Source: Heracleum sosnowskyi (Eukaryota; Streptophyta; Magnoliopsida; Apiales; Apiaceae). From it: a stretch of DNA of 64,000 bases. The stretch is from positions 1 through 64,000 of the forward strand of contig JAUIZM010000151.1 in NCBI GenBank assembly GCA_030848705.1, in the 5' to 3' direction. Made by a program: the position numbers and the translations under genes. Positions within the stretch are counted from its first letter, which is position 1, and every line of letters begins with the position of its first letter. This document shows positions 45,577 to 58,255 of the stretch, one piece after another. The notes below the pieces were generated by a model that did not search any database, was not told where the DNA came from, and was given only the letters and a program-made list of their open reading frames with translations.

Positions 45577-48500
45577 TATATAATAAGCGTAAGGGACATC
45601 TTATAACTTTGGTCGATACTACCAAAAGTATATGATCCGTTGGATTATAAAACTATAAATATTCAAATAGATGAGGACCGTTAGATAGAATATTAAAAAT
45701 TGTATTTGATTAATAATAGGATAGTATTTAAATACTAAAAGGTGTATTTTGATAATTTAAACCAATTATAAATAGGTTTTCTATATTGAATAGAAATCTT
45801 TATGTAAAAAATCGTAATTATCTTTTCTATTTAGTTTATGGATAGTTCCAGTTAGATAATAATTATTAAACCATCATTAAATTAAAGATAATTTTGTTAG
45901 CTTCGCGTGAGCCGTAAAATTGTTAAAATCTGTTGTCTAAAACTCAAGATAGAGCCCAAACACTAAAGTGATTATCTAAATTCTAATATTTTTTTTTAAT
46001 TTAAACCAATCATAAATAGGTTTTCTATATTGAATAGAAATCTTTATGTAAAAAATCGTAATTATCTTTTCTCTTTAATTTATGGATAGTTTCAGTTAGA
46101 TAATAATTATTAAACCATCTTTAAATTAAAGATAATTTTGTTAGCTTCGCGTGGGGCCGTAAAATTGTTAAAATTTGTTGTCTAAAACTCAAGATAGAGC
46201 CCAAACAGTTAAGTGATTATCTAAATTTTAATAATTTTTTTTATTATTGCAGCACCAATTTAATTTTTTTCCTAATTCTTTTAAATTTATAAATTCTATG
46301 TTTATTTCAATAAAATATTAAAATCAATTTAAGAAAAAATTAAAATCGATCTGGTCCGTGTACGACCACTATACGACCAAATTAATTATTACAGTTAGAT
46401 CTTAAATAGATCGATGAGAATTGTTAGATCTAATATTAAAAAGTGTATCTGATTAATAATAGAATTATATTTAAATACTAAAAAGTGTATTTTGATAATT
46501 TAAAATTTTTCTATGTAAAAATTCTTAAATATCTTTTCTCTTTAATTTATGTATAGTTCGAGTTAGATAATAATTGTTAAACCAAATATCAGATAACAAT
46601 TCATATCGATTACAATATTAAAAATTATCAATATAATGCTCATGTATATCATATAACAATGATACATGTGGACATTGCGTTATAAGAGACTTAGGAGAAC
46701 TCATGTACATGAATAAATTTAAACATTTTTTTTCTGAAGGAACATAACAATTTGATTAATCCAAATTATAATTATATTATTTTACATATAAAAAACATAA
46801 AAGGATAATATCAAAATATTATTAAAATATTGAGGGTTTCATATTCATAAACAATAATTTTGAATATAATACTTAACCATCTTTTCTTTTCGGTTTATGG
46901 ATAGGTCACTGGTCAAGTTAGATAATAATTATTAAATCATCATTAAATTAAAGATAATTTCGTTAGTTTCACATGGGTTGTAAAATCGTCAAAATTCAAT
47001 TTCTAAAACTCAGTATAGAACCCAAATAGTAAAGTGAGTATCTAAATTTTAATAAATATTTTTTTATAATTGTAGCACCAATTTATTTAATTTTCCACTA
47101 ATTCTTTTAAATATAGAAATTTTATCTTTCTTTCAATAAAGTATTAAAATAAATTAAGAACAAATTCAAATAGATAAAGACTATAATAATATGAGAATAA
47201 AATTTTATATAATCATAACATAATTTTTATACTGTTTAATAATTTTAAAGTAATAATGTATTTTAAAATTTTATATACACTATAAATAAAATCGAAACAT
47301 TAAAAGTAAAAGCAGTTAGTAAGATACTTATATCAGCATGTACTTGATATCCTTATTATATTAAACTCTTTTATATAATAAGCATAATAGGGATTTATCC
47401 AAAATTTTGATCGTGACAACCAAATTAATAAGGACTATTAGATCTTAACTAGATAAATGAAAATCGTTTGACCAAATATTAAAAAAGTGTATTTTATTTA
47501 TAATAGGATTATATTTAAATTCTAAAAAGTTTATTTTGATAATTTAAACCAAATATAAATAAGTTTTCTATATTGAATAGAATTCTCCATATAAAAAATT
47601 CGGGACTTTCTTTTCTCTTCCATGGACAATTCCAGTTAGATAAAAATTGTTAAACCATCTTTTAATTAAAAATAATTTAATTATCTTCACGTGGGGTGTA
47701 AAATCGTCAAAATCTGATTTTTAAAACACAAGATAAAGCCCAAATCAATAAAGTGAGTATTTAAATTCTAATAATGATTATTATGTCATCATTATTTTAA
47801 CGCCAATTTAATTACTTTTTTTTAACTATTTTAAATTAAGAAATCTATGTTCAAAAATTAAAATCAATCTAAGAAAAATTCAAATCAACAAAGAATATAA
47901 TAATACGAGGATAAAATTTTATAAAATTGTGCATATTTTTTATCCTATTTTATTAAGTTATAGATCATAACTAATCAAATATAATTTATTATTAAATAAT
48001 AAATTATACGCAAATGGTGATTTTGTTTTATAAGCGACTCACCTACAGAACAGACATAACTTTTTTAACCTATATACATTGTAAATTATTAAATTCCAAA
48101 CTTTAAAAGTTTGTTAATCAATTAGTATAGTACTTTTCTGAAAAATCGTACTTTACAAAAAATATTATCAAATAACCTATGTCTGAAAGAAAAAAAATGG
48201 AAAAAAAAAATTAAAAAAAAACCTGTAAATTTTAATATGTTATTGGTAGATTCAAATCTTAGATCATTCTACATGATAATTTTACTGTTATATGTAACGT
48301 TTCTCAACAATTTAATTTGAAAGATCCAACGATTATGGATTGAGTGATCAAACAAAGCGACCACACTTATAAGAAAGCTTTCATTATTTTGTCTTTAATA
48401 TAATAACATAGATATTTACGGGATATACTATAAAAAAAATGAATTTTATACAGAATTTTGATCGTCACGGTGTACTACTTTAAAAGAATAACTATTACAA

Positions 48501-49419
48501 AAAAATTATATTTTAATTGATAATTTATTTTCTCAAAAGTTTAAAGTTCCCGCATCATTAACATATTACAAAAAAGAGTATATTATATTTTAGCAATAAA
48601 TATTTAAAAAAATTATAAATTAAAAAAATTATAAATATTAAGAAAAATTAATGATGTTATCCTGGTAATTTGGTCCTAAATACCGCCAAAACATCCTCAA
48701 CCGTTAGATGCAATACTTTTAAAAATAGATGATCAAAATTATATCATATAAAAAAAATTATTATCTAAAAATGATATAAGTTAAAAGATATTATATTAGG
48801 ATTGGATTTTCCAAAAAGTTAAAACATAAAAATAGTTGTAATTAAAAAGGGAAACCCATTTATAATCAAAATAATAAAAATCGTTTAATCTTAAATAGAT
48901 TGGTGAAAACCGTTAGATTTAACATTAAAACCTGTATTTGGTTAATAAAGGTTATTTTAATAATCTAAACTATATAAGTTAAGTAGATTTCCTAAATCGA
49001 ATATAATTCTCAACATTAAATTTCGTCACTTTATTCTCTTTTTAGTTTTAGAATAGTTTTTAATTGAAAAAGAACTATTAATCCACAACTAAATTAAAGA
49101 TTATTTTGTGAATTTCATGTGAACCGTAAAATTGGCCAAATCTAACTTTTATAACTTAATATAAACAAATATTAAATTGAGCGTGTAAAATATAATAAAT
49201 ATCAAATTTTTAACTATAATTTTTTTTGGTTAAATCTTTTTTAACAATAATTTAATCATGTAAACTAATAACTTTTAAATATTAAAATATTCATAAATAA
49301 ATATAATTATAAATATTAAAAAAACAATCGTGTGTTGCATCGTAATAAAAATATAATTATAAACAGAATAATTATAAATAAAATTTAAGTAACCGTGCAT
49401 CGCACGAGCTATAAGCTAG
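45577..49419 (+). repeat. Array of diverged ~240-500 bp modules ending in a Helitron-like tail
   Basis: A module with AAACCAATTATAAATAGG, GTTAGATAATAATTATTAAA and ATTAAAGATAATTTTGTTAG words appears near 45758 and, 243 bp later, near 46001, then in worn form near 46530, 46880, 47560 and 48960. A leader ATATAATAAGC appears at 45580 and ~47370. The region ends with CCGTGCATCGCACGAG and CTAG at 49416-49419, a Helitron 3' terminus, so at least its right part is a Helitron of a second family. No ORF is found. Confidence 0.65.
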
Positions 49420-50039
49420 TTATTCATAAATTCCATAATTTTATCAGCATGCGGGGGATTTATCCAAATAGCAAATCCCAGGATTTTGGTCCGATTCTCG
49501 CTCCCCAAGTTATTTGAGACATATACTTTTTTTGACAGGTATTTGAGACATATACTTATTGTGCATATAACACTAAATAGTCAAAAGAAAAAAAAAGGAA
49601 CAAAAATTAGATAAATCTTAATATAATAATATTTAATATATTCTAAAGGCCAACTTTTCTTTTAGTGCGGCCCATAATCATATTGGATTAATATTTTTTT
49701 GACTAAAATGCATTGTGCATACCCGAAGAATAATTTTTTTGCATGAAAGTGACTAAATTTTTATTCTAAGCCAAAGTGCAGGTGGCTAATTGTTTGTAAA
49801 CTTGACGGCATAGTGGCTCCACAACAACTCCGTTAATTTGTCTGTCAAATTGTAATGGGGCTGAGGGTAAAAGGGGCAAATCAACTTTCAAGAATTATGT
49901 TATCTTCTACCTAATCCCTTTTTTCAAAAAGTATTTCAAACCTTAAAACTTTGATATGTTAGCAATTCATGATTAATTCATGACTATGAAATGTTCATAT
50001 GAGAAATGAATACAAAAATCACACACACACACATATCTA
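49420..50039. other. Short intergenic stretch between Helitrons
   Basis: No gene. It contains a direct TTTGACAGGTATTTGAGACA-like duplication near 49520-49555 and a short (CA)n at 50021-50030 next to the outer Helitron start. Confidence 0.4.
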
Positions 50040-50048
50040 TCTATACTA

Positions 50049-51015
50049 TCAATACTATTATATAATAGACGAAACATTAAAAGTTTGATTGGTCGGTATG
50101 GTACGTTGTGATTTTACTTAATTGCCCTTAATTAACTGTACTTCGTGTTTTTACTTAATTAACCTTACTTATTTATAGAAATATATTATTAAATAATAAT
50201 ATTATCTATTTATAACCAATTACCTTTTTCACCTAAAATACATTATTTTTTCTATTTTTTCTAACAAATTCCCCTACTTTTTCAAATATATTACGGGAAA
50301 TTACCTTTTTTAACTAAAACATGTTAGTTTTTCTATTTTTCCTTACTAAAACACCTCATTTTCCAAAAATATCACCGACAAACATTTAATTATTTATTTT
50401 TAAACCTATTTTAATATTATAATTATTTTTTAAAAGTTTACCTATTTTAACATGTCTACTTATTTTTCTTAACAAATGCAATTACTAAAAATATTAAAGT
50501 ATAAATAATCAAATACCTATTTATAACCAATTATCTTTTCAGCTAAAACACATTATATATTTTTTTTCTAACTAAGTCCCTCATTTTCTAAATATATCAC
50601 GGGAAATTGCCTTTTACAATTTACTTTTTCTATTTTTCTCAATAAAATCCATTCTTTTTCCAAAAATATCACAGAAAACGCTTTACTTATTTATTTTAAA
50701 ACGTATTTAAATACTTTTAATTATTAAAATTTAAAGCCTCATTTTTCAAAAATATCATGGGCATTTACCTTTTTAAACTAAATATATGTTACATTTTTTA
50801 TTTTTTCTTACTAAAACCCCTCATTTCCAAAAATATAACGGGCAAACCCATACTTATTTATTTTAAAATCTGTTTTAATACTTTTAATTAATTAAAAGTG
50901 TTTAGCTATTTTAACATGTCTACTTATTTTTTGCACAATTACAATTAATAAAATATTAAAAAATAATAATAAAATAACAATTAACAATCCGTGCATTGCA
51001 CGAGTTTTAAGCTAG
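50049..51015 (+). mobile_element. Non-autonomous Helitron, 967 bp, nested
   Basis: 5' TCAATACTATTATATAATAG, 3' hairpin CCGTGC-ATT-GCACG then AGTTTTAAG and CTAG (51012-51015), between A50048 and T51016. Close relative of 44699-45576 with the same modular interior. It lies nine bases inside the start of another Helitron. Confidence 0.88.
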
Positions 51016-51980
51016 TATTATTAATGACGAAATATTAAAAGTTTTGGTCGGTCGGTCGGTCGATATTTGGGTCGGGCATATCTATAACCAATTTATTTAT
51101 AACCAATTGTTTTTTTCAGCTTAAATGCATTACCTATTTTATATATTTGTCTAACTAAAATAACTCATCTTTTAAAAATAAAATGGGTAACATATATATA
51201 AAATAGTAATATTATTACATATTTATAAACGATTATGTTTTTCAGCTAAAACACATTATCTGTTTAACATTTTTTAACTAAAACAATTAATCTTCTAAAC
51301 ATAACACATGCAAAATAAATATGTAATGGTAATATTGTTATATATAATTATTAATAAATAACATTTACCCTTTTTAGCTAAACACATAACCTTTTTTATT
51401 TTTTTTCCTAATTTAAACAACTAATTTTCTAAAAGTAACACGAGCAATATATATATATATAATTTTATATTTTCTAATTTAAACGACTAATTTTCTAAAA
51501 GTAACATTGGCAATATATATATAAAAATGTAATCTAATTTTATTTAATTATTAATAACTAACTAACTGCCTTTTTAAGGACATTGCATGTTTCATATTTT
51601 TTTTAACTGAAAATAACACGGGGAAAATTTAGATATAATGACAATATTATTATATTAAACTTATAAAATCCATGTTTAATATAATTTTTTATAACATTCA
51701 ATATAAATAAGATGATTAATAGAAAATAAAAGTAATAGTATATATAAAAAAAAACTCGGTACATTAGAGGTCACCTATTTTGTTATTTGCACTTTAGTCA
51801 TTTTTAGACTTTTTAAGCGCAAATAAATACAAATCGTTAGATTTATTATTTAAAAATATTTTATATTTTAATATCTAAAATACTACGGTACTAAAGGTTA
51901 CGTCAACAATATATTAAATTAAAATATTTATATTGTTAGATATATAAATCCAATTTATTATATACACATATAAATATATA

Positions 51981-53818
51981 CTAGTCTATAACCTGTGCAA
52001 GGCACGAGCCTTAAAAATAATAAACTAAAAATTTTAATATGAACGGAAAATATTAAAATAAAAGTAAAAATTAATATGATAAATTATACAATGAGAAACT
52101 TAAATATTCATTGGAACATAAAAAAATATATAAAAAAATACAAATGAGGCCGAGGAAGATAAATGAGGTATTATTAATATTATTTTATAATAAAATAATT
52201 TTAATAATAAGGACAGATAGAAAATCTAACATGTTTTAATTAAAAAAAGTAATTGACCGTGATATTTTTAGAAGTGTTTTAATTATATTAATTGTATTTA
52301 TTAAAAAAATACGTTGACATGTTAAAGTAAGTAAGTTTTTTTAATAAGGACAAATAGAAAAGTTAACATATTTTAATTAAAAAAAAATAACTGCACCTAA
52401 TATTTTTAGATGTGTTTTAATTATATTAATTTTATGTGTTAAAAAAATACGTTCACTTGTTAAAATAGGTAAGTATTTTTAAATAATTAAAAGTATTAAA
52501 ATAGGTTTTAAAATATAGAATTTGCACTTGATATTTTTGGAAAAGAGAGATTTTAATGATAACAAATATAAAAGGTAATATATTTTAATTTAAAGGTAAT
52601 TTCCAGTGATATTTTTGGAAAAGAAGTAGATTTTGTTAGAAAAAAATGTTTTAACTATAAAAGGCAATCAGCTAGTTAATATTTTTATATTATTTTATTA
52701 TTTATTAAATAGAGTATTAAAATAGGTTTTAAAATAAATAATTAAGGATTGCACCTTATATTTTTGGAAAATAGGGATTTTAGTGATGATGTGTTTTAAT
52801 TATATTAATTGTATTTGTTAAAAAAAATACGTTCACTTGTTAAAATATGTAGGTTTTTTTTAAATAACTAAAAGTATTAAAATAAGTTTTAAAATATATA
52901 AGTAAGGGTTGCACTTGATATTTTTGAAAAATAGAGATTTTAGTGATAACAAATATAAAAGGTAATATATTTTAATTTAAAGGTAATTGTCCGTGATTTT
53001 TTTGGAAAAGAAGTAGATTTTGTTAGAAAAAAAATGTTTTAATTATAAAAGGCAATCAGCTAGTTAATATTTTTATATTATTTTATTATTTATTAAATAG
53101 AGTATTAAAATAGATTTTAAAATAAATAAGTAAGGATTGCACCTCATATTTTTGGAAAATAGAGATTTTAGTGATAACAAATATAAAAGATATTATGTTT
53201 TAATTTAAAGGTAATTGTCGTGATATTTTTGGAAAAAGAGTAGATTTTGTTAGATTTTTTTTAATTATAAAAGGCAATCAGTTAGTTACTATTTTTATAT
53301 TATTTTATTATTTATTAAATAGAGTATTAAAATAGGTTTTAAAATAAATAAGTAAGGATTGCACGTCATATTTTTTGAAAACATAGATTTTAGTAATAAC
53401 AAATGTAAAAAATAATATGTTTTAATTTAAAGATAATTGTAATGATATTTTTGTAAAAGGAGTAGATTTTGTTAGAAAAAAATATTTTAATTATAAAAGC
53501 CAATCATCTAGTTACTATTTTGGTAACTTGACAATAATACAATTCCATTAAAGATTTGATTTGTATTAGGTTTCGTTATCCTAAAAAAAAAGAAGTATAT
53601 TTGATTTAGATCCCACATTTCCATTTTTTTTATTAGATTTCAATATTATTTGATTTTTATGTAGTAAAACATAGTGAAATATTAATGTAGAATAAAACTT
53701 TCCCGAATTTTGATTATATTATTAATTTATTAATTTGAAAAAGTACCGAAAACCAAAAACCGACCGTTAACCGAAAACCAAAACTTTCAATGTTTCGGCT
53801 TTAATAATATAGTATAGA
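51981..53818 (-). mobile_element. Non-autonomous Helitron, 1838 bp, with internal tandem repeats
   Basis: Minus-strand element: 5' TCTATACTATATTATTAAAG (53818 downward), 3' hairpin CGTGC-CTT-GCACAGG, TTATAGA and CTAG at 51984-51981, flanked by A51980 and T53819. Modules of ~220-390 bp repeat inside; AAGGCAATCAGCTAGTTA-like words recur at ~52661, 53048, 53269 and 53499. The extra length relative to its relatives comes from module amplification. Confidence 0.82.
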
Positions 53819-53914
53819 TTAAAAGTTCATCAAATTATATATAATTACAAAAATCTAAATAAAAATAATAAAATATTAAAAAAGACTGTGCATCGTATAT
53901 ATATATATATATAT

Positions 53915-54319
53915 AGTTAAGTTCTATGGAGACCACCTTTTTTGTGGAGACCTGGAGACCACATATGTTCTGCAATCTAAATTTAGCAAAATATAATATT
54001 TTATAAATTATGTTCTATGAAAATAACTATTTTCATTTAAAATCTTTAAAATTATATATGTTTTGCAACTAAAACATATCAAAATATATTGTTCTGCAAA
54101 ACATGTTCGGTTTGCAGAACATTAATGTTTAGTTTGCAAAACTTGCATGATTTTCAAGATTTTCAATGAAATAGTGATTTTCATAGAATATACTTTGCAA
54201 AACAGTATGTTTTGCAAATTTTTGATTACAAAATATGATCTAATTTGCCAAATTTAGATTGCAGAACATATGTGGTCTCCAGGTCTCCACAAAAAAGGTG
54301 GTCTCCATAGAACTTAACT
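53915..54319. mobile_element. Foldback MITE in a TA microsatellite
   Basis: Terminal inverted repeats of about 80 bp start AGTTAAGTTCTATGGAGACC and end with the exact complement; GTGGAGACCTGGAGACCACA follows inside each arm. (TA)n runs flank both sides, so the target site is TA-rich and its length cannot be read. The interior is non-coding and rich in TTTGCAAAAC words. Confidence 0.85.
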
Positions 54320-54397
54320 ATATATATATATATATATATACAACAACAAAAATCAAAATCCCTATTTTTTCATAAGAACAAAATCACACACAACTGC

Positions 54398-54436
<39 letters not shown>

Positions 54437-54896
54437 TAAATACAATGATTTATACAAGACATTTTAGTGATTTATAAATTTTAGCATCTTACTTAAATTC
54501 CATAAACCAAATCATCTTCTTCAATTAAGATTACATCAAAGCAACTCAAGATAATGCAATTAGGGTTTTGATTAAGAAGTTGAAAATGGAATAAATCGAC
54601 ATGTTTTAGATATTATATGGGGATAGTGAATTTACAATATTATTCTAAAAATTTAAAGGGCAATAGTTGCGAACCGACGGAATTGACACAGAGCCACTAC
54701 ACTGACAAGTTTAAAATATTTAGCCATCACTTTAGCTTGAATAAAAATTTAGCCACTTTTGTGCAAAAAAATTATTTTTGAGATATGCATAATGCAATTT
54801 AGTCATGTTTTTTAATTATCTGACTGCTCGGATATGAAGATTACGTCAAAATAAAGTTATAGAATATTTTTTATGCAAATTTAAGTTGTAGAGTAT
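54320..54896. other. Microsatellites and intergenic sequence before the second copia element
   Basis: (TA)n at 54319-54340 and (TA)n(CA)n at ~54399-54436, then AT-rich sequence with no gene. Confidence 0.5.
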
Positions 54897-55933
54897 TGTT
54901 AGGATTTATGGGTGATAGCTTAGAAGACAACTTAACTTTGTGTCTAGTAATACTTAATTTCATTAAGCAGAACATACTGTCACAGGCAGAGTATGTTCTT
55001 GTAGCCATTTCATTTGTTGTAATAAAATTGTTTGTATATCTTGGAAAAAGTTCATTCACTTGTTCAAGCCTCAAGGAGTACATCAGGATGACAGCAAGAA
55101 TAAATAGTACTGTCATATTTTTGACAGTAAGGTTACAAGAAGACAGCATGTTGCAAGTCATGACAACATATTCACTCTGACAGCAACATTGGCGGAAGCC
55201 TTGAGACATCAACTCTCTATTCTTCTGACAGCAAGTTTGGAACTCCTGACAGCATCTATTGCGGGGATTTCTTACTGTCACTAAAAGCGTATACTTGTGA
55301 CATCAAACTTGGAAGTACAAGATACTGTCTCAAAAGGATAAACTTTGAATTGGGGATCTACTCAGTCAAACATGTGACAATTTGGATGTTCAAGAAACAG
55401 GCGTGCTGCAGTATCCCAACACTGTATCAAGACTGCAAAGACTACCACAAAAGCTTTGGAGATAACAAGACAAAGCTCACCAATCCAAGAGTATGACAAA
55501 TCAACATCTACTGGGATTGTGTTAGCTTAACTTAGAATGTATCTAGATTGCTTTCTATGTATTGATAGATCTAATTGTATAGCAATTTGGGAAAGTCACA
55601 TGGGTGTGCAAGTTGTAAGGAGCTGCCACAAGATAATGACAGCAGCTCCACAAACCCGTGATGATAGAGATAAGATTAGTTTACTTAGACTATCTCGAAT
55701 TCTAAGTCTTGCAACAACTGAAGAATTGAAGCTTGAGAAAGACACACTTTTCTCAAGGTTGTAGCAACACTTTGCAAAATAAATAAAACATTTATTTTGT
55801 GAGTAAACTACTTGTGATTGCATTCCTTCTGCTGATGAACATTAATCTTGGTTTTAGTTGTTGAAACATAGATTGAAATTTATCAGTATTGCATTCAACC
55901 CCCCCCCCCTTCTGCAATACTTAAGGACCAACA
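54897..55933 (+). repeat. 5' LTR of a second, truncated copia element (1037 bp)
   Basis: It starts TGTTAGGATTTATGGG and ends CTTAAGGACCAACA. A primer-site-like TAGTATCAGAGC at 55936-55947 matches initiator tRNA-Met with one change. A run of eleven C lies at 55899-55909. The LTR is full of TGACAG/CTGTCA words (see findings). No 3' LTR is found, so the target duplication cannot be tested. Confidence 0.8.
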
Positions 55934-55976
55934 ACTAGTATCAGAGCTAACATATTGATAAACAAATCTGAAGATC

Positions 55977-57426
55977 ATGACGAGTATACAGAAGTCAAGT
56001 AGTATCAAGATCCCAGCTTTTGATAAAGAAAACTAAAATGTATGGAAAAGAAAAATCTTGTTGTTTATCAAAGCTGCGAATCCACTATACATGGGAATCC
56101 TCGAGAATGGTCCCTTTGTTCCCCAGAAAGAGATTGCAGCCTCGACGGTGGATGATGTTGTTATTCCAGCACACTGGGTTGCCAAGAAGCCATCAGAGTT
56201 TTTAGAACCAGAAAAAGAAAAGATAGCTCTGGATGACTACTTGCAACTCATCCTACTTGATTCCCTCACCTTGGATAAAGCCATGTGTGGGAATGTCATT
56301 GGATGCACATCAGCCAAAGAGATATGGAACAAAATTGAGCTGTTTTGCGAAGGAAGTGAAGAGGTCAGAGAGAATCAAAGACAGATTCTTATTTCTCAAT
56401 ATGAAGCCTTCATGGCAAAACTTGGTGAAGAACTGACACCAATATTTGAGAGATTTAGCAAACTTCTCACTGAATGATGTTGAGGATGAAGACTTCTACT
56501 CAATAGAAGAAATGGAAAGAATGGACAATCCAACCATGACTTATATAGCAAAGAAGTTCAAAAATATAAGATTCAAAAGAGACAAGCCATATAAGCCTCA
56601 GGGTCCAACATCTAGGTTCAGTAAAGGAAGTTCTTTTAAGGCTGCTGGTGGTGTCACTAGAGGAGGTTACAAAACAGGAATGGTGGATAGGTCTAAATTC
56701 AGATGATACAACTGTAATGAACTCGGTCATTTTGCTACAGAGTGCAGAAGGCCAAAACAATTTCAGAAGATGGACAAAAGAGCTAGTGGTCAATTCAAGA
56801 AAGGACAAGGGAGAGCCTATGTGGCTGAAGGAAAGTGTTGGGACGATTCTGATGATGAAGAAGAAGAAGAATTTGTGAACTTAGCCCTCATGGCTAAATC
56901 TGATGGTGAATCATCAAGCTCTTCAAATCAGGTACCATCACTTGTCTTGCTTGACATGTCTAAAAGTGAATATACGCAAACTGTTGAGGATTTGAGTTCA
57001 GAAATGTTTAATATCCATACTAGCTTAACTGCTGCAAATGAGGAAATTGCTAGGTTAACTAAACTTAATGAAACACTCAAATCTGAGAATGATTTACTCT
57101 TGCTTAAGACCAGTCCCTTAGACCCTTTAGCTCAAGAAAATGCAAAACTTAAAAATGAATTAGTATGTGCTAAGGAGATAGAGGAGTTTCTGAGAAAGGA
57201 AATCACTGAAAATGAATTCAAAATTAAAGACTACAGGTTCTCATCTAAAATTGTCCAGGATTACAATGAGAAACACACTAAGAATCAGAAAGTTGGAGTA
57301 GGCTTTGAGTATGGTAGAACACCTGGAAAGGAATCTGTGACTCATGATTGTTCAAATGATGGTGTTGTCAAACCCCCAATCCTCAAAAAGGTTGAAAAAA
57401 CCAATTTTCAAAATTTCGGAATTTGA
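55977..57426 (+). pseudogene. Degenerate copia gag of the second element
   Basis: The ATG at 55977 opens a gag of the same type as the first element but stops at codon 20 (TAA 56034-56036). The same frame continues as 56058-56477 with CTSAKEIWNKIE and FERFSKLL. A deletion and frame change near 56460 shifts reading to the next frame (56446 on). There the zinc knuckle is YNCNELGHFATEC, with its first Cys codon now TGA (56704-56706). An acidic and coiled-coil tail runs to 57426. Pol is absent. The element is dead. Confidence 0.85.
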
Positions 57427-57639
57427 GTATGCTGAAGAAGCCATGCTCATCAAGCAACATCAAGCAACAACTCCTTGATGAAGATGAGTGTGTTGACAGC
57501 ACATCTAGAAGGAAAAGATACTGTCACAAATCCTAAGACAGTAACTTTACCAAGCAATCTGACAGAATGTTCTAAAGATGTTGTGCATCAGAGACAAGAC
57601 GGAAACTTCAAAAGATAATTGATTTCTTAATTGTAGGTG
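57427..57639 (+). other. Remaining internal sequence of the second copia element
   Basis: Non-coding here. It carries further TGACAG/CTGTCA words at ~57494, 57519, 57536 and 57559, then breaks into an unrelated gag fragment. Confidence 0.5.
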
Positions 57640-57792
57640 AGACATTAAAAGTCAGCCAGGCAATCACCATATTATTACATGTTTCCCATATTTCAGCTTT
57701 AATAGCATCATCATTAGGGATAGAAACAGTACCCGTAACAAAGCCGAGTTTTCGTTTAGAAGAGAGATTGATCTCCATATTATGGACTTGTA
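57640..57792 (-). pseudogene. Fragment of a third copia gag
   Basis: The minus-strand frame reads MEINLSSKRKLGFVTGTV, then DDAIKAEIWETCNNMVIAWL, the N-terminal gag motif of a different plant copia lineage. Only ~50 codons remain. It borders the segmental duplication directly. Confidence 0.85.
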
Positions 57793-57809
57793 ATTTTATT
57801 GTATTGTAG

Positions 57810-58057
57810 GCAGCAGGGATTTACTAAAGAAAGTGGTGGAAGTTAAACCAAAGCGACCAAGAGTTTCAAGTCCTCGTGATGAGAAGAATGCTACTGTATC
57901 TACCACCATTGAACGGTCAACAAACAGTAAAGCCGAGGCAAAACAGGGGGAGAAAGTGTCCCCTTCAGTAGGTAGTATCAAAACCAAAGATAACAGGGAC
58001 AACCCCGTTAAAAGCTTGCTAGTAGCATATGTAAATTCTGACAGTGATGAAGATTGA
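57810..58057 (+). pseudogene. Orphan last exon of the unknown-protein gene
   Basis: Duplicate of exon 6 (40184-40430), including its splice acceptor TATTGTAG. One extra G in CAGCAGGGATT shifts the frame of the first codons; the rest still reads KPKRPRVSS to VNSDSDED. It has no upstream exons and no promoter, so it is a pseudo-exon. Confidence 0.9.
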
Positions 58058-58255
58058 TGGATGAAAAAAAATATTGTATTTTAATCAGTTGTAATTTTGT
58101 TCAAGTTAATTAGTACAAATGAACTTGTTGTTATTTGAATGAATATAGCAGAGAGCTCAATGAATTATTATATATTACAATTTACAACATGAGGCATAGA
58201 TTACACATTATAAACAATGAGATCGTGTCTTCATGTTTACGACTTCCACTTTTGT

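Larger units (their letters stand above)
50040..53892 (+). mobile_element. Outer Helitron copy, split by two inserted Helitrons
   Basis: Joining 50040-50048 (TCTATACTA) to 51016 onward restores a family-type 5' end, TCTATACTA|TATTATTAATG, followed by GACGAAATATTAAAAG. Inner Helitrons occupy 50049-51015 (+) and 51981-53818 (-). After the second, the sequence runs to ACTGTGCATCG (~53886), the first arm of a Helitron hairpin, where a TA microsatellite and a foldback element cut it off. The CTAG end is therefore missing. Confidence 0.6.
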
